Shown piece by piece: positions 28,381-36,084 of a DNA stretch of 64,000 nt. Each line of letters begins with the position of its first letter. Position 1 is the stretch's first letter. The notes below the pieces were generated by a model, which saw nothing but the letters and a program-made list of their open reading frames with translations, ran no database searches and was not told the DNA's origin. Origin of the DNA: an uncultured Luminiphilus sp. Its GTDB lineage: Bacteria; Pseudomonadota; Gammaproteobacteria; Pseudomonadales; Halieaceae. Location of the stretch: contig CALSVI010000009.1 of NCBI GenBank assembly GCA_943840615.1, positions 186,001 to 250,000 of the forward strand. Reading direction: 5' to 3'. A program made the translations under genes and the position numbers.

Positions 28381-28919
28381 CTTCCCAAAAGACCCTGGGC
28401 GGCGCCAGCAATGGTAGCCCGCTCGATGATATCGATCTTTAAATCTGAACACAGCGACTCGAAATCCTTGACCGTACAAAAGTGGATGTTGGGGGTGTTG
28501 TACCAGTGACGTGGCATGGCTCGTGACATGGGCATACGGCCTTTGAAGCCCAGGTGAGCACGACATAACCAGTGCCCAAAATTAGGAAATGACACAATGG
28601 CTTCGTCACCAATGTCGACCATACGTTCTAGCGCAATATGCGGATGCGTCAGCTCCTGCAGGGCGTGTGCCAGCACGACGACATCAAACCGGTTGGTTGT
28701 GAAGCAATACAGGCCGTCATTGATGTCTTCCTGAATCACATCGAGGCCTTTACTCACTGCGGCAATGAGATTGGCGGGATCGATATCGACCCCAACACCT
28801 ATCGCATTTCGCTCATCGCGCAGGCGAGCGAGAAAGGCGCCGTCGCCGCAGCCAAGGTCTAGCACGCGGCTGTCTTCGGGCACCCAATCGAGCACGGTCT
28901 TAAGATCGAGTCGATTCAT
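28320..28919 (-). CDS. metW: Methionine biosynthesis protein MetW
   Basis: SAM-dependent-methyltransferase-fold protein that partners MetX in many proteobacteria and supports homoserine acylation. It has 199 residues. The ATG at 28919 overlaps the metX stop (ATGA), so the pair is coupled; the earlier in-frame ATG at 28943 is inside metX. VLDLGCGDGAFLARL (about 18-32) is motif I, followed by LDVIQEDINDGL, VVLAHALQELTHP and SFPNFGHWLCRAHLGFKGRM. HWYNTPNIHFCTVKDFESLC is diagnostic for MetW. Confidence 0.95.
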   Translation of the reverse strand: MNRLDLKTVLDWVPEDSRVLDLGCGDGAFLARLRDERNAIGVGVDIDPANLIAAVSKGLDVIQEDINDGLYCFTTNRFDVVVLAHALQELTHPHIALERMVDIGDEAIVSFPNFGHWLCRAHLGFKGRMPMSRAMPRHWYNTPNIHFCTVKDFESLCSDLKIDIIERATIAGAAQGLLGRWFPNLFATSAIYRIRRAGG

Positions 28920-30061
28920 GAGGGACCCACCCTGCGCATCCATTCCTTTAGAAGCTGCTCATAGCTGGGGTTGGGCAGCAGGAAGCCATCATGCCCATTA
29001 TCAGTTTCGATATTGGCGTAGGTCACCGGTTTACCGGCTGCCATCAGTGCGTCACGGATCTCGATGGATCGCTGCGGCGGGAAGCGCCAGTCGGAGCTGA
29101 ACGAGGCCACCAGAAACTCTGCCTGTGCACGCGCGAGCACTGCCGCTAGGCCGCCGTCCTGAGTGCCGGTCAGGTCAAAGAGATCCAACGCGCGGGTCAT
29201 TAGTACGTAGGTGTTGGCATCAAACTGCGTTGAAAAACGGCTTCCCTGGTGTCGCAAATAGCTCTCTACCTGGAACACCCACTCAGCATTGTCGTCTGGC
29301 GAGAACCCGCCTTCGCGCAGTTCCCTGCCAAAACGGTCACTCATTCCGTCGGCTGACATGTAGGTCAGATGCCCCACCATCCTGGCGAGCGCGACGCCGC
29401 GGGCAGGTAAGGTGCCCTCTGAAAGATAAGCGCCCTCGCACCAGTCCGGGTCGGACAGAATCGCGTGGCGGGCAATCTCGTTGAACGCGATGTTCTGAGC
29501 GGTAAGGCCCGGAGCCGCGGCCAGTGCGACGCAATGTCCGACCCAATCGGGGAAGTCGATGGTCCATTGCAGCGCCTGCATACCACCGAGGCTGCCGCCA
29601 ATAACGGCGGCCCATTTTGATATGCCGAGGTGTTCGGCGAGCAGCTTTTGACTGCGCACCCAATCCTGAACCTGCGGTTGGGGAAACCGGCCACCCCAGG
29701 CCTCTCCCGTGCTGGGGTTGATGGTATTGGGTCCCGAGGAGCCGTCACAACAACCGAGGTTGTTTGAGCACACGACGAATAAACGCGCGGTATCAATGGG
29801 TTTTCCTGGACCGATCGCCAGGTCCCACCACCCCGGACGCCGCTCATTGGCAGAGTGAAAACCCGCCGCATGGTGCGAGCCCGATAAGGCATGGCAAATA
29901 AGCACGGCGTTATCACCCGCGCTGTTTAATTCACCATAGGTCTCGTAGACCAGCTGATGGTTCTGGAGCACAGCACCGTTGACGAAGGTAAACGGGTCGT
30001 CAAAGTGCGCGACTTGTGGTGTGACCAAGCCAACACTGTCTGTGGGAAAGGTGGCGGTCAT
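28916..30061 (-). CDS. metX: Homoserine O-acyltransferase MetX
   Basis: Alpha/beta-hydrolase-fold enzyme that activates homoserine for methionine synthesis with acetyl-CoA or succinyl-CoA; family studies show that many gammaproteobacterial MetX proteins prefer succinyl-CoA, and the acyl donor cannot be settled here. It has 381 residues. LICHALSGSHHAAG (about 54-67), CDGSSGPNTINPSTGEAWG and the nucleophile elbow IGGSLGGMQALQW with Ser157 are present, as are the C-terminal Asp (SSDWRFPP) and His (DNGHDGFLLP). It lies 3 bp after yggT and is coupled to metW. Confidence 0.95.
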   Translation of the reverse strand: MTATFPTDSVGLVTPQVAHFDDPFTFVNGAVLQNHQLVYETYGELNSAGDNAVLICHALSGSHHAAGFHSANERRPGWWDLAIGPGKPIDTARLFVVCSNNLGCCDGSSGPNTINPSTGEAWGGRFPQPQVQDWVRSQKLLAEHLGISKWAAVIGGSLGGMQALQWTIDFPDWVGHCVALAAAPGLTAQNIAFNEIARHAILSDPDWCEGAYLSEGTLPARGVALARMVGHLTYMSADGMSDRFGRELREGGFSPDDNAEWVFQVESYLRHQGSRFSTQFDANTYVLMTRALDLFDLTGTQDGGLAAVLARAQAEFLVASFSSDWRFPPQRSIEIRDALMAAGKPVTYANIETDNGHDGFLLPNPSYEQLLKEWMRRVGPS

Positions 30062-30064
30062 TAT

Positions 30065-30658
30065 TTAGAGTCCGAACACCAGGCCCGGGGGGAGGCCAAG
30101 GGTGAGCGCCAGATGTCGTAAGCCGATCTGCACTACATTGATGCCGATAAACACCAGTATCGGAGAAAAATCGATGCCGCCCATATTGGGGAGCAGTGCG
30201 CGACACGGCGCCATGATCGGTTCGGCGATCTGCCAGATCAGTTCGATAGCGGGGTGACGGCTTCCCGGCGCTACCCAACTGACAATGATCATGGCGATCA
30301 AAATGAAAAAGTAGAGATTGACCAATAGCGCGACAACACCAACGGCGCCCCACGCCACCAGCGTTGCGATGCCGGGCAGCGCCCAACGCTCACCCGCTAC
30401 CAAGGCGATGCCCACCAAAATCAGCGATTGCAGCAAGACAGCCAGCACAATCACCGCCCAATCTATTCGGCCCTTGGCCGGTAAAATACTGCGTAATGGC
30501 GTTAGCAACGGGTTGGTGAGGCGCACAATTATTTGCGAAAAAGGGTTATAAAAATTCACCCGTGAAGCGTGGAGAATGCCCCGCATAACAATCACCAGCA
30601 ACAGCAGGGCGCCGAGGTTTCTGATGAGATATAACGATATTTCGGTGCCTGCATCCAT
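30065..30658 (-). CDS. yggT: YggT family membrane protein
   Basis: Inner-membrane protein of 197 residues with two YGGT repeats and about four hydrophobic helices. Repeat landmarks are INPFSQ-like FYNPFSQIIVRLTNPLLTPL (about 36-55) and APGSRHPAIELIWQIAEPIM. The ATG at 30658 overlaps the proC stop as TAATG. The proC–yggT pair is conserved in gammaproteobacteria; function is not well known (osmotic or division roles have been suggested for relatives), so none is claimed. Confidence 0.92.
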   Translation of the reverse strand: MDAGTEISLYLIRNLGALLLLVIVMRGILHASRVNFYNPFSQIIVRLTNPLLTPLRSILPAKGRIDWAVIVLAVLLQSLILVGIALVAGERWALPGIATLVAWGAVGVVALLVNLYFFILIAMIIVSWVAPGSRHPAIELIWQIAEPIMAPCRALLPNMGGIDFSPILVFIGINVVQIGLRHLALTLGLPPGLVFGL

Positions 30659-31506
30659 TAACCGAACTCCTCCCCCAGCGTCCGAGCGCGAGCCGCACAT
30701 TGGCGAACCGCCTCCGCGACGACTGCATCAAATTGACTCGATTGCAGCGACTGCAGTGCCTGTTCCGTTGTGCCGCCGGGGCTCGTGACGTTCTCCCGCA
30801 GCGCGGCGACGCCCTCGCCTGATTGTTGGGCAAGCGCCGCGGCACCCAATGCCGTCTGTATGGTCAGCGCCATTGATACATCCTCGTCCAAACCCAGCTC
30901 AGTCCCGGCTCGGGCGATGGCCTCAATGAGCGCGAAAAAGTAGGCGGGGCCGCTTCCGGACACGGCGGTTACGGTGTCAAGGAGCGCTTCACTAGCCACC
31001 CAGACGGTTGTGCCCGCTGCATTCGTAACTTGCTCTGCCAATGCCCGCTGGGACGCGCTGACGCTGTCTGCGGCAAATAGTGCGCTGGCACCTAAACCGA
31101 TCATGGCGGGCGTATTGGGCATGCAGCGAATCACTGAGATGTCGGGACCCACATGGGACTGTAATGAAGCGATAGGAATACCGGCGGCAATTGAGAGCAG
31201 CGCGGAGTCGGGACCTAGCTGTTCTTTTATCGACGCCAACGCTCCGGGGATAATTTGTGGTTTAACGGCCGCTACGATCAGATCGGCGCCTTCGAATAGG
31301 TCATCCGGTGCGGTGCCCAAGTGGGTGAGGCCGCATTCCTGCAGACGTGCCAATGCGGCCTCGCTGGGGTCGCTGGCGCGCAGCTGGCTGGGCGAGAAAC
31401 CTTTGGCGATGAGACCGCTGATCATGGCGCTGGCCATATTGCCGGCGCCCAGAAAGGCGATGTGAGGTGCCATTTTTGCTGACATGGGATGGCGGTTGTC
31501 CGTCAC
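30658..31506 (-). CDS. proC: Pyrroline-5-carboxylate reductase
   Basis: Final enzyme of proline synthesis. It has 282 residues. The Rossmann motif IAFLGAGNMASAMISGL is at about 15-31, VAAVKPQIIP near 74, IRCMPNTPAMIGLGASALFA near 118, and the C-terminal signature DTVTAVSGSGPAYFFALIEA with REEVTSPGGTTE-like RENVTSPGGTTEQAL. GTG at 31506 overlaps the yggS stop (GTGA), supporting this start. Confidence 0.96.
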   Translation of the reverse strand: MTDNRHPMSAKMAPHIAFLGAGNMASAMISGLIAKGFSPSQLRASDPSEAALARLQECGLTHLGTAPDDLFEGADLIVAAVKPQIIPGALASIKEQLGPDSALLSIAAGIPIASLQSHVGPDISVIRCMPNTPAMIGLGASALFAADSVSASQRALAEQVTNAAGTTVWVASEALLDTVTAVSGSGPAYFFALIEAIARAGTELGLDEDVSMALTIQTALGAAALAQQSGEGVAALRENVTSPGGTTEQALQSLQSSQFDAVVAEAVRQCAARARTLGEEFG

Positions 31507-32204
31507 GAACGAACCTGATTATACCGCGCGCCAAAAATATCTGTGCCAACACGTACTATATGCGCGCCTTCGGCAACCGCCGCTTCTAGGTCCGCTGACA
31601 TGCCCATTGAGAGGGTGTCCAGTTGAGGCAGGGCGACTGATAGCTGATCCATCAGTTCGCGGAGCTGCCGAAACGGCCCGCGCTGTTGAGCGGGGTGGGT
31701 AGCCGGTGCCGGGATGGTCATTAGTCCGCGCAGGGCCAGGCCAGGGAGTTCGGTGATGGCTGCGACCAGCTCCGGCACGGCCTCCGGTAGCACACCCGAT
31801 TTGCTGTCCTCGTCCGAGGTTTTCACCTGTATCAGCACATTCAAGGGTCCTTTCTCGGTCGGTCGTTGCTCACTAAGCCGTCGCGCGACTTTAAGTCGGT
31901 CCAGGCTGTGGACCCAGTCGCTCACCTCGGCAATCAGCGCCGTTTTGTTGCTTTGTATTGGGCCAATAAAGTGCCAGCACAAGGGCAGGTCGGCGAGTGC
32001 AGCGGCTTTTTCAGCCATTTCCTGTGCGTAATTTTCACCAAATGCCGCAAGACCCAGCCGATGGGCCTGCCGAATGACTTCCGAAGGCTTGGTTTTACTC
32101 ACCGCTAGCAAGGAAACCGATCCCGCCGATCGCCCCGCAACGCGCTCAGCCGCCCGAATTCGGCGATCGACTTCTGATATATTACGTTCAAGTTCTGTCG
32201 GCAT
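31503..32204 (-). CDS. yggS: PLP homeostasis protein (YggS/PLPBP)
   Basis: Pyridoxal-phosphate-binding protein with no known catalytic activity that buffers cellular PLP. The start ATG at 32204 (MPTELERNISEV) gives 233 residues and aligns with known starts; in-frame ATGs at 32207 and 32237 are possible and none has a strong SD. LLAVSKTKPSEVI contains the PLP lysine near residue 38, GENYAQEM near 62, HFIGPIQSNK near 78 and LSMGMSADLEAAVAEGA near 200. It heads the operon ending at hemW and is divergent from pilT. Confidence 0.92.
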   Translation of the reverse strand: MPTELERNISEVDRRIRAAERVAGRSAGSVSLLAVSKTKPSEVIRQAHRLGLAAFGENYAQEMAEKAAALADLPLCWHFIGPIQSNKTALIAEVSDWVHSLDRLKVARRLSEQRPTEKGPLNVLIQVKTSDEDSKSGVLPEAVPELVAAITELPGLALRGLMTIPAPATHPAQQRGPFRQLRELMDQLSVALPQLDTLSMGMSADLEAAVAEGAHIVRVGTDIFGARYNQVRS

Positions 32205-32268
32205 CATGATGGCATCATAAGGAAGTTGATCCACCATGTGCTAGCCCGACAACCGCGGAGACTGTGAC

Positions 32269-33309
32269 ATGGATATCACTGAATTACTCGCCTTCAGCGT
32301 CCAGCAGGGCGCTTCCGACCTCCACCTCTCTGCAGGCCTGCCGCCCATGATACGGGTCGATGGCGACGTCCGACGGGTCAACGTGCCGGCTCAGGATCAC
32401 GCTGAGGTACAGGCGTTGGTCTACGACATCATGAATGACCGGCAGCGCAAGGACTTCGAAGAGTTTTTCGAGACGGATTTTTCATTTGACGTGCCCAGTG
32501 TGGCGCGCTTCCGCGTTAACGCCTTTAACCAGAATCGCGGTGCGGCAGCGGTATTCCGAACGATTCCTTCGGAGGTGCTGTCGATGGATCAGCTTGGTAT
32601 GGGACAGGTATTCCGGGATATCTCCATGCTGCCCCGAGGTCTGGTTTTGGTCACTGGGCCCACTGGCTCGGGTAAATCGACGACTCTCGCGGCGATGATC
32701 GATTTCGTTAACGACAACCGGTACGACCATATCCTCACGATTGAGGATCCCATCGAGTTTGTTCATGAGAGTAAGCGGTGCCTGGTGAATCAGCGAGAAG
32801 TCCACCGCGATACGCTGGGTTTCTCTGAAGCATTGCGTTCGGCTTTGCGCGAGGATCCCGACATCATTCTGGTGGGCGAGATGCGGGACCTTGAGACAAT
32901 CCGTCTTGCCTTGACCGCTGCCGAGACGGGGCATCTTGTTTTTGGCACGCTCCACACCACCTCTGCGGCCAAGACGATCGACCGAGTGATCGATGTATTC
33001 CCGGCGGCAGAGAAAGCCATGGTGCGCTCGATGCTATCCGAGTCACTGCAGGCCGTCATCTCCCAGGCGCTCCTCAAGAAAAAGGGTGGGGGTCGGGTTG
33101 CTGCCCACGAGATCATGCGCGGGACGTCGGCGATTAGAAATCTTATTCGCGAGGACAAAGTGGCACAAATGTACTCGGCCATTCAGACGGGTCAGGCCGT
33201 TGGTATGCAGACGATGGACCAGTGTCTGCAGACGCTGGTCGAGAAGCGCATTATCACGGCAGAGGAAGCGCGCGAAAAAGCGCGGCAACCCGACAGCATT
33301 ACTGCCTGA
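32269..33309 (+). CDS. pilT: Type IV pilus retraction ATPase PilT
   Basis: Hexameric ATPase that depolymerises type IV pili for twitching motility and DNA uptake. It has 346 residues. The N-terminus has ASDLHLSAGLPPMIRVDGD (15-33). Walker A GPTGSGKST is at 130-138, the Asp box ILTIEDPIEF follows, then Walker B PDIILVGEMRD, the His box GHLVFGTLHT, and the PilT-specific AIRNLIRE near 288. No pilus structural genes are in the window; pilT stands alone in plus orientation between yggS and ruvX, as in pseudomonads. Confidence 0.96.
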   Translation: MDITELLAFSVQQGASDLHLSAGLPPMIRVDGDVRRVNVPAQDHAEVQALVYDIMNDRQRKDFEEFFETDFSFDVPSVARFRVNAFNQNRGAAAVFRTIPSEVLSMDQLGMGQVFRDISMLPRGLVLVTGPTGSGKSTTLAAMIDFVNDNRYDHILTIEDPIEFVHESKRCLVNQREVHRDTLGFSEALRSALREDPDIILVGEMRDLETIRLALTAAETGHLVFGTLHTTSAAKTIDRVIDVFPAAEKAMVRSMLSESLQAVISQALLKKKGGGRVAAHEIMRGTSAIRNLIREDKVAQMYSAIQTGQAVGMQTMDQCLQTLVEKRIITAEEAREKARQPDSITA

Positions 33310-33312
33310 GGT

Positions 33313-33732
33313 TTACCGGTCGCTGAGCCAGGTAGCGAGAATGATGGCAGCAGCCTGATCGTCGATAGGATCTGCTGCAAAATCTCCTCGGTGCCCTGCG
33401 GCCAGTGCATTGGACTTTGCTTCTCGGCTCGAAAGTCGCTCATCGACTAGCGCCACCGGCAGGTTGAAGCGGCCGCCTACCTGACGGGCAAATTTGGCCG
33501 CTCTTTGGCTGATCTCGCTTTCCGAGCCATCCATATTGATGGGGTGACCCACGATCACCCGAGCCGGTTTCCACTCAGCTATCAGGGTGGCCAGCGCCTC
33601 CCATTCCGGCACCCCGTCTCGAGCGCCGATCACCGCCAGGGGCTGTGCCGTGCAGGAGAGGGTGTTGCCCACTGCCACGCCCATATTGCGCAGGCCATAA
33701 TCTATTGCGATAACCGTTTCGTGGCGAGCCAT
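33313..33732 (-). CDS. ruvX: Holliday junction resolvase-like RuvX (YqgF)
   Basis: RNase H-fold putative nuclease; E. coli YqgF takes part in 16S rRNA 5'-end processing. It has 139 residues. The conserved aspartates lie in AIDYGLRNMGVAVG (about 9-22) and near the C-terminus in DDQAAAIILATWL, with VDERLSSREA (about 95-104) between. It is 2 bp downstream of yqgE, a very common pair. Confidence 0.94.
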   Translation of the reverse strand: MARHETVIAIDYGLRNMGVAVGNTLSCTAQPLAVIGARDGVPEWEALATLIAEWKPARVIVGHPINMDGSESEISQRAAKFARQVGGRFNLPVALVDERLSSREAKSNALAAGHRGDFAADPIDDQAAAIILATWLSDR

Positions 33733-33734
33733 AG

Positions 33735-34319
33735 TCAGGCGTGACCTGCCTCAGCGCTCAAAAGGTCGACATCAATACCTAGCTGTCGACCCGCTGCGGC
33801 TAGTCGATCCTCAATAGCGCTTGAGAATAGAATGTCGAGGTGTGCTGGGACCGTTAGCCAGCTGTTCTCTGCCATTTCCGCTTCCAGTTGCCCTGCAGCC
33901 CAGCCTGCATAGCCCAGTGCGACTAAATACTCTTTTGGGCCGTTACCTGCCGCGATGGCACACAGTATATCCCGGGAGCCGGTGAGACTGACGGCTTCGG
34001 TGACCGCTTGACTGCCCTCCCAGCCGGGGTCGCCACGGTGCAGGACGAAGCCGTGGTCCGTTGCCACGGGCCCGCCAGCCAGGATAGGCGTGTCGGGGCA
34101 TTCTGGGATGGCTTCAATATCGAGATGGGCCAGCATATCGGATAAGCTGATCTTGAGACTTTGATTGACCACGATACCCATCGCCCCCTCTGCGTTGTGG
34201 TCGCACAGGTAGGTGAGCGAACGATTAAAAAAACCACTGCCGATGACAGGCGTGGCAATCAAAAAGTGGCCGCGAAGCGAGGGCGAGTTGTGGGCATCGT
34301 TGTTAATTTCGGTGGGCAT
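33735..34319 (-). CDS. yqgE: YqgE/AlgH family protein
   Basis: UPF0301 (DUF179) protein of 194 residues with no established biochemical role; the AlgH name derives from alginate regulation in Pseudomonas. Signature segments are LRGHFLIATPVIGSGFFNRS (14-33), YLCDHNAEGAMGIVVNQSL (37-55), GGPVATDHGFVLH (about 80-92) and GYAGWAAGQLEAEMAENSWL (about 136-155). It lies between the TonB-like gene and ruvX, conserved in gammaproteobacteria. Confidence 0.94.
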   Translation of the reverse strand: MPTEINNDAHNSPSLRGHFLIATPVIGSGFFNRSLTYLCDHNAEGAMGIVVNQSLKISLSDMLAHLDIEAIPECPDTPILAGGPVATDHGFVLHRGDPGWEGSQAVTEAVSLTGSRDILCAIAAGNGPKEYLVALGYAGWAAGQLEAEMAENSWLTVPAHLDILFSSAIEDRLAAAGRQLGIDVDLLSAEAGHA

Positions 34320-34332
34320 ATTTCGTTGCCGG

Positions 34333-34965
34333 TCAGCGCCGGAACTGCCAGGTGCGGACGATGGCGAGCGTTTGTTTCGCGCTCGCCAATGCGGGCGGGA
34401 AAGGAGCGAAGGGCGCCAGCTTTTCTACTGTATCAATGGCGGCGCGATCGAGGGCATCGGTACCAGAGCTACCCAGCAGATCAATCCTGACTAGCCTGCC
34501 ATCGGCGCGTATCGTGACGCGAAGCCGCACGTCGCCGTCTCCGTGTCGCAACGCGAGACCCCGATAGTAGGCATTGCCAAAACGCTCGATACCCGCTTGC
34601 CACTGTCGCAGGTACTCCGCGTCCAGTGCCGCCTGCGCGGCTATCGTGGGGCTGGCAGAACGAGCGGCGTGGGACGTCATAATTAGCCCGGTCTGCCGTG
34701 TGCTGACGGATGCAGAGGCAGTGGTTAATGGGGGTAGCTCAGAAGGCCGACTGGGTGGCCTGTCGGGCACCCGCTCTGGGTCAGCGCCCTGCTGGTGCGC
34801 TGCAGCATTGGCCAATGCGCGCTTCGGTGCCTGCTGTGTCGGTGCAAGCAACACGGTGACGGCGCGATTCGCCACCTGCACCGCAGAGTCTCCGACAGGC
34901 GAGATGAGAAATCCAAAGATCACCACTAAATGCAGGCCAAGCGACAGGACGAATGCCGGTGGCAA
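34333..34965 (-). CDS. TonB family protein (TonB3-like)
   Basis: Energy-transducing TonB-like protein of at least 210 residues: an N-terminal membrane anchor (FVLSLGLHLVVIFGFLI), a proline-rich stretch (about 60-80), and a C-terminal TonB fold with VRLRVTIRADGRLVRIDLLG and ending AIVRTWQFRR. The only standard in-frame start is TTG at 34965, which has no SD; a strong GGAGG lies about 55 bp upstream, ahead of in-frame ATC and CTG codons, so the true start may be non-AUG. It follows gshB and precedes yqgE, the position of pseudomonad tonB3, which affects twitching motility; pilT is nearby. Confidence 0.82.
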   Translation of the reverse strand: MPPAFVLSLGLHLVVIFGFLISPVGDSAVQVANRAVTVLLAPTQQAPKRALANAAAHQQGADPERVPDRPPSRPSELPPLTTASASVSTRQTGLIMTSHAARSASPTIAAQAALDAEYLRQWQAGIERFGNAYYRGLALRHGDGDVRLRVTIRADGRLVRIDLLGSSGTDALDRAAIDTVEKLAPFAPFPPALASAKQTLAIVRTWQFRR

Positions 34966-35006
34966 GCCGGTGGGCGCGGCTATCCGGATTATCGGCGCAG
35001 CGCCGT

Positions 35007-35960
35007 TCAGGATGAGAGACCTCCGACAGGGAGGCTGTCGAGCAGCTGCCCGGCAATGTCGAGCCCCGATTCTGCTTCGATCTCCCGGAGGCAGGTAGGG
35101 CTGGTTACGTTAATTTCCGTGAGGTAGTCGCCGATGATGTCGAGACCCACAAAATACAGACCTCGCGCCTTTAGTGTGGGCCCGATTTGCGCCGCAATCC
35201 ATTGATCTCGCGCTGACAGAGGCTGGACCCGCCCTGACCCGCCGGCCGCTAGGTTGCCGCGACTCTCTCCCGCCAGCGGCACTCGGGCCAGAGACCAGGG
35301 CACGGCTTCGCCATTGATCATCAGGATGCGTTTGTCCCCGTCGCTGATTGCCGGCAGATACTGCTGCGCCATGATGGTCTGATTGCCTGACTGGGTCAGT
35401 GTTTCCAGAATCACACTGACATTGGGATCGTCTTGCCGTGCGCGAAAAATTGCACTGCCGCCCATCCCGTCCAGAGGTTTGAATATGACGTCCCCGTATT
35501 GCGCATGAAATGACCGCAGGTTGGCCATATTCCGGCTGACCAGGAGTGGCGGGCAGCAATCAGGGAACTCAGTGGCAAACAGCTTCTCATTGCAATCTCT
35601 GAGACTCTGGCATCGGTTAACGACTAGCGTACCCTGCTGCTCGGCACGTTCCAGCAGGTAGGTGGCGTAGATGTACTCCATATCGAAGGGCGGGTCTTTT
35701 CGCATCAACACTACAGCGCACTCGGCGAGCGGTATCGCGGTCGCCTCTGCCAGGTCGAACCAGTGTTCGGGATCCCGATGGACAGTCAGTGCTTGCCCCG
35801 TCGCCATGGGGATCTTGCCATCGAGATAAAGCCCATCGGGCTCGATGTAAAATAGTGACCACCCGCGGTCCTGCGCCGCCCAGAGCAGCGCTAGCGTGGT
35901 ATCTTTTTTGTAGTGAATCGATCCAATGGGGTCCATCACTACACCGAGCTTGAGGCTCAT
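35007..35960 (-). CDS. gshB: Glutathione synthetase
   Basis: ATP-grasp enzyme joining gamma-glutamylcysteine and glycine. It has 317 residues. The ATG at 35960 follows AAAGGACC and starts MSLKLGVVMDPIGSIHYKKD, the conserved N-terminus; the long upstream in-frame extension to 36305 crosses the divergent hydrolase gene and is not coding. Further landmarks are VLMRKDPPFDMEYIYATYLL, KPLDGMGGSAIFR (ATP loop), GDKRILMINGEAVPWSLAR and LDIIGDYLTEINVTSPT. It heads the gshB–tonB–yqgE–ruvX unit. Confidence 0.97.
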   Translation of the reverse strand: MSLKLGVVMDPIGSIHYKKDTTLALLWAAQDRGWSLFYIEPDGLYLDGKIPMATGQALTVHRDPEHWFDLAEATAIPLAECAVVLMRKDPPFDMEYIYATYLLERAEQQGTLVVNRCQSLRDCNEKLFATEFPDCCPPLLVSRNMANLRSFHAQYGDVIFKPLDGMGGSAIFRARQDDPNVSVILETLTQSGNQTIMAQQYLPAISDGDKRILMINGEAVPWSLARVPLAGESRGNLAAGGSGRVQPLSARDQWIAAQIGPTLKARGLYFVGLDIIGDYLTEINVTSPTCLREIEAESGLDIAGQLLDSLPVGGLSS

Positions 35961-36084
35961 GTTGTGGTCCTTTCGGGGAAGGGCCTGATATCTTGCGATC
36001 CAGAGCGAATCCCCGCAACCTTCTCCCGCCCGAAAACCAGGGTATTTTGGGACTTTTTGGAACGCGTTATGGAACATCTCTTCG

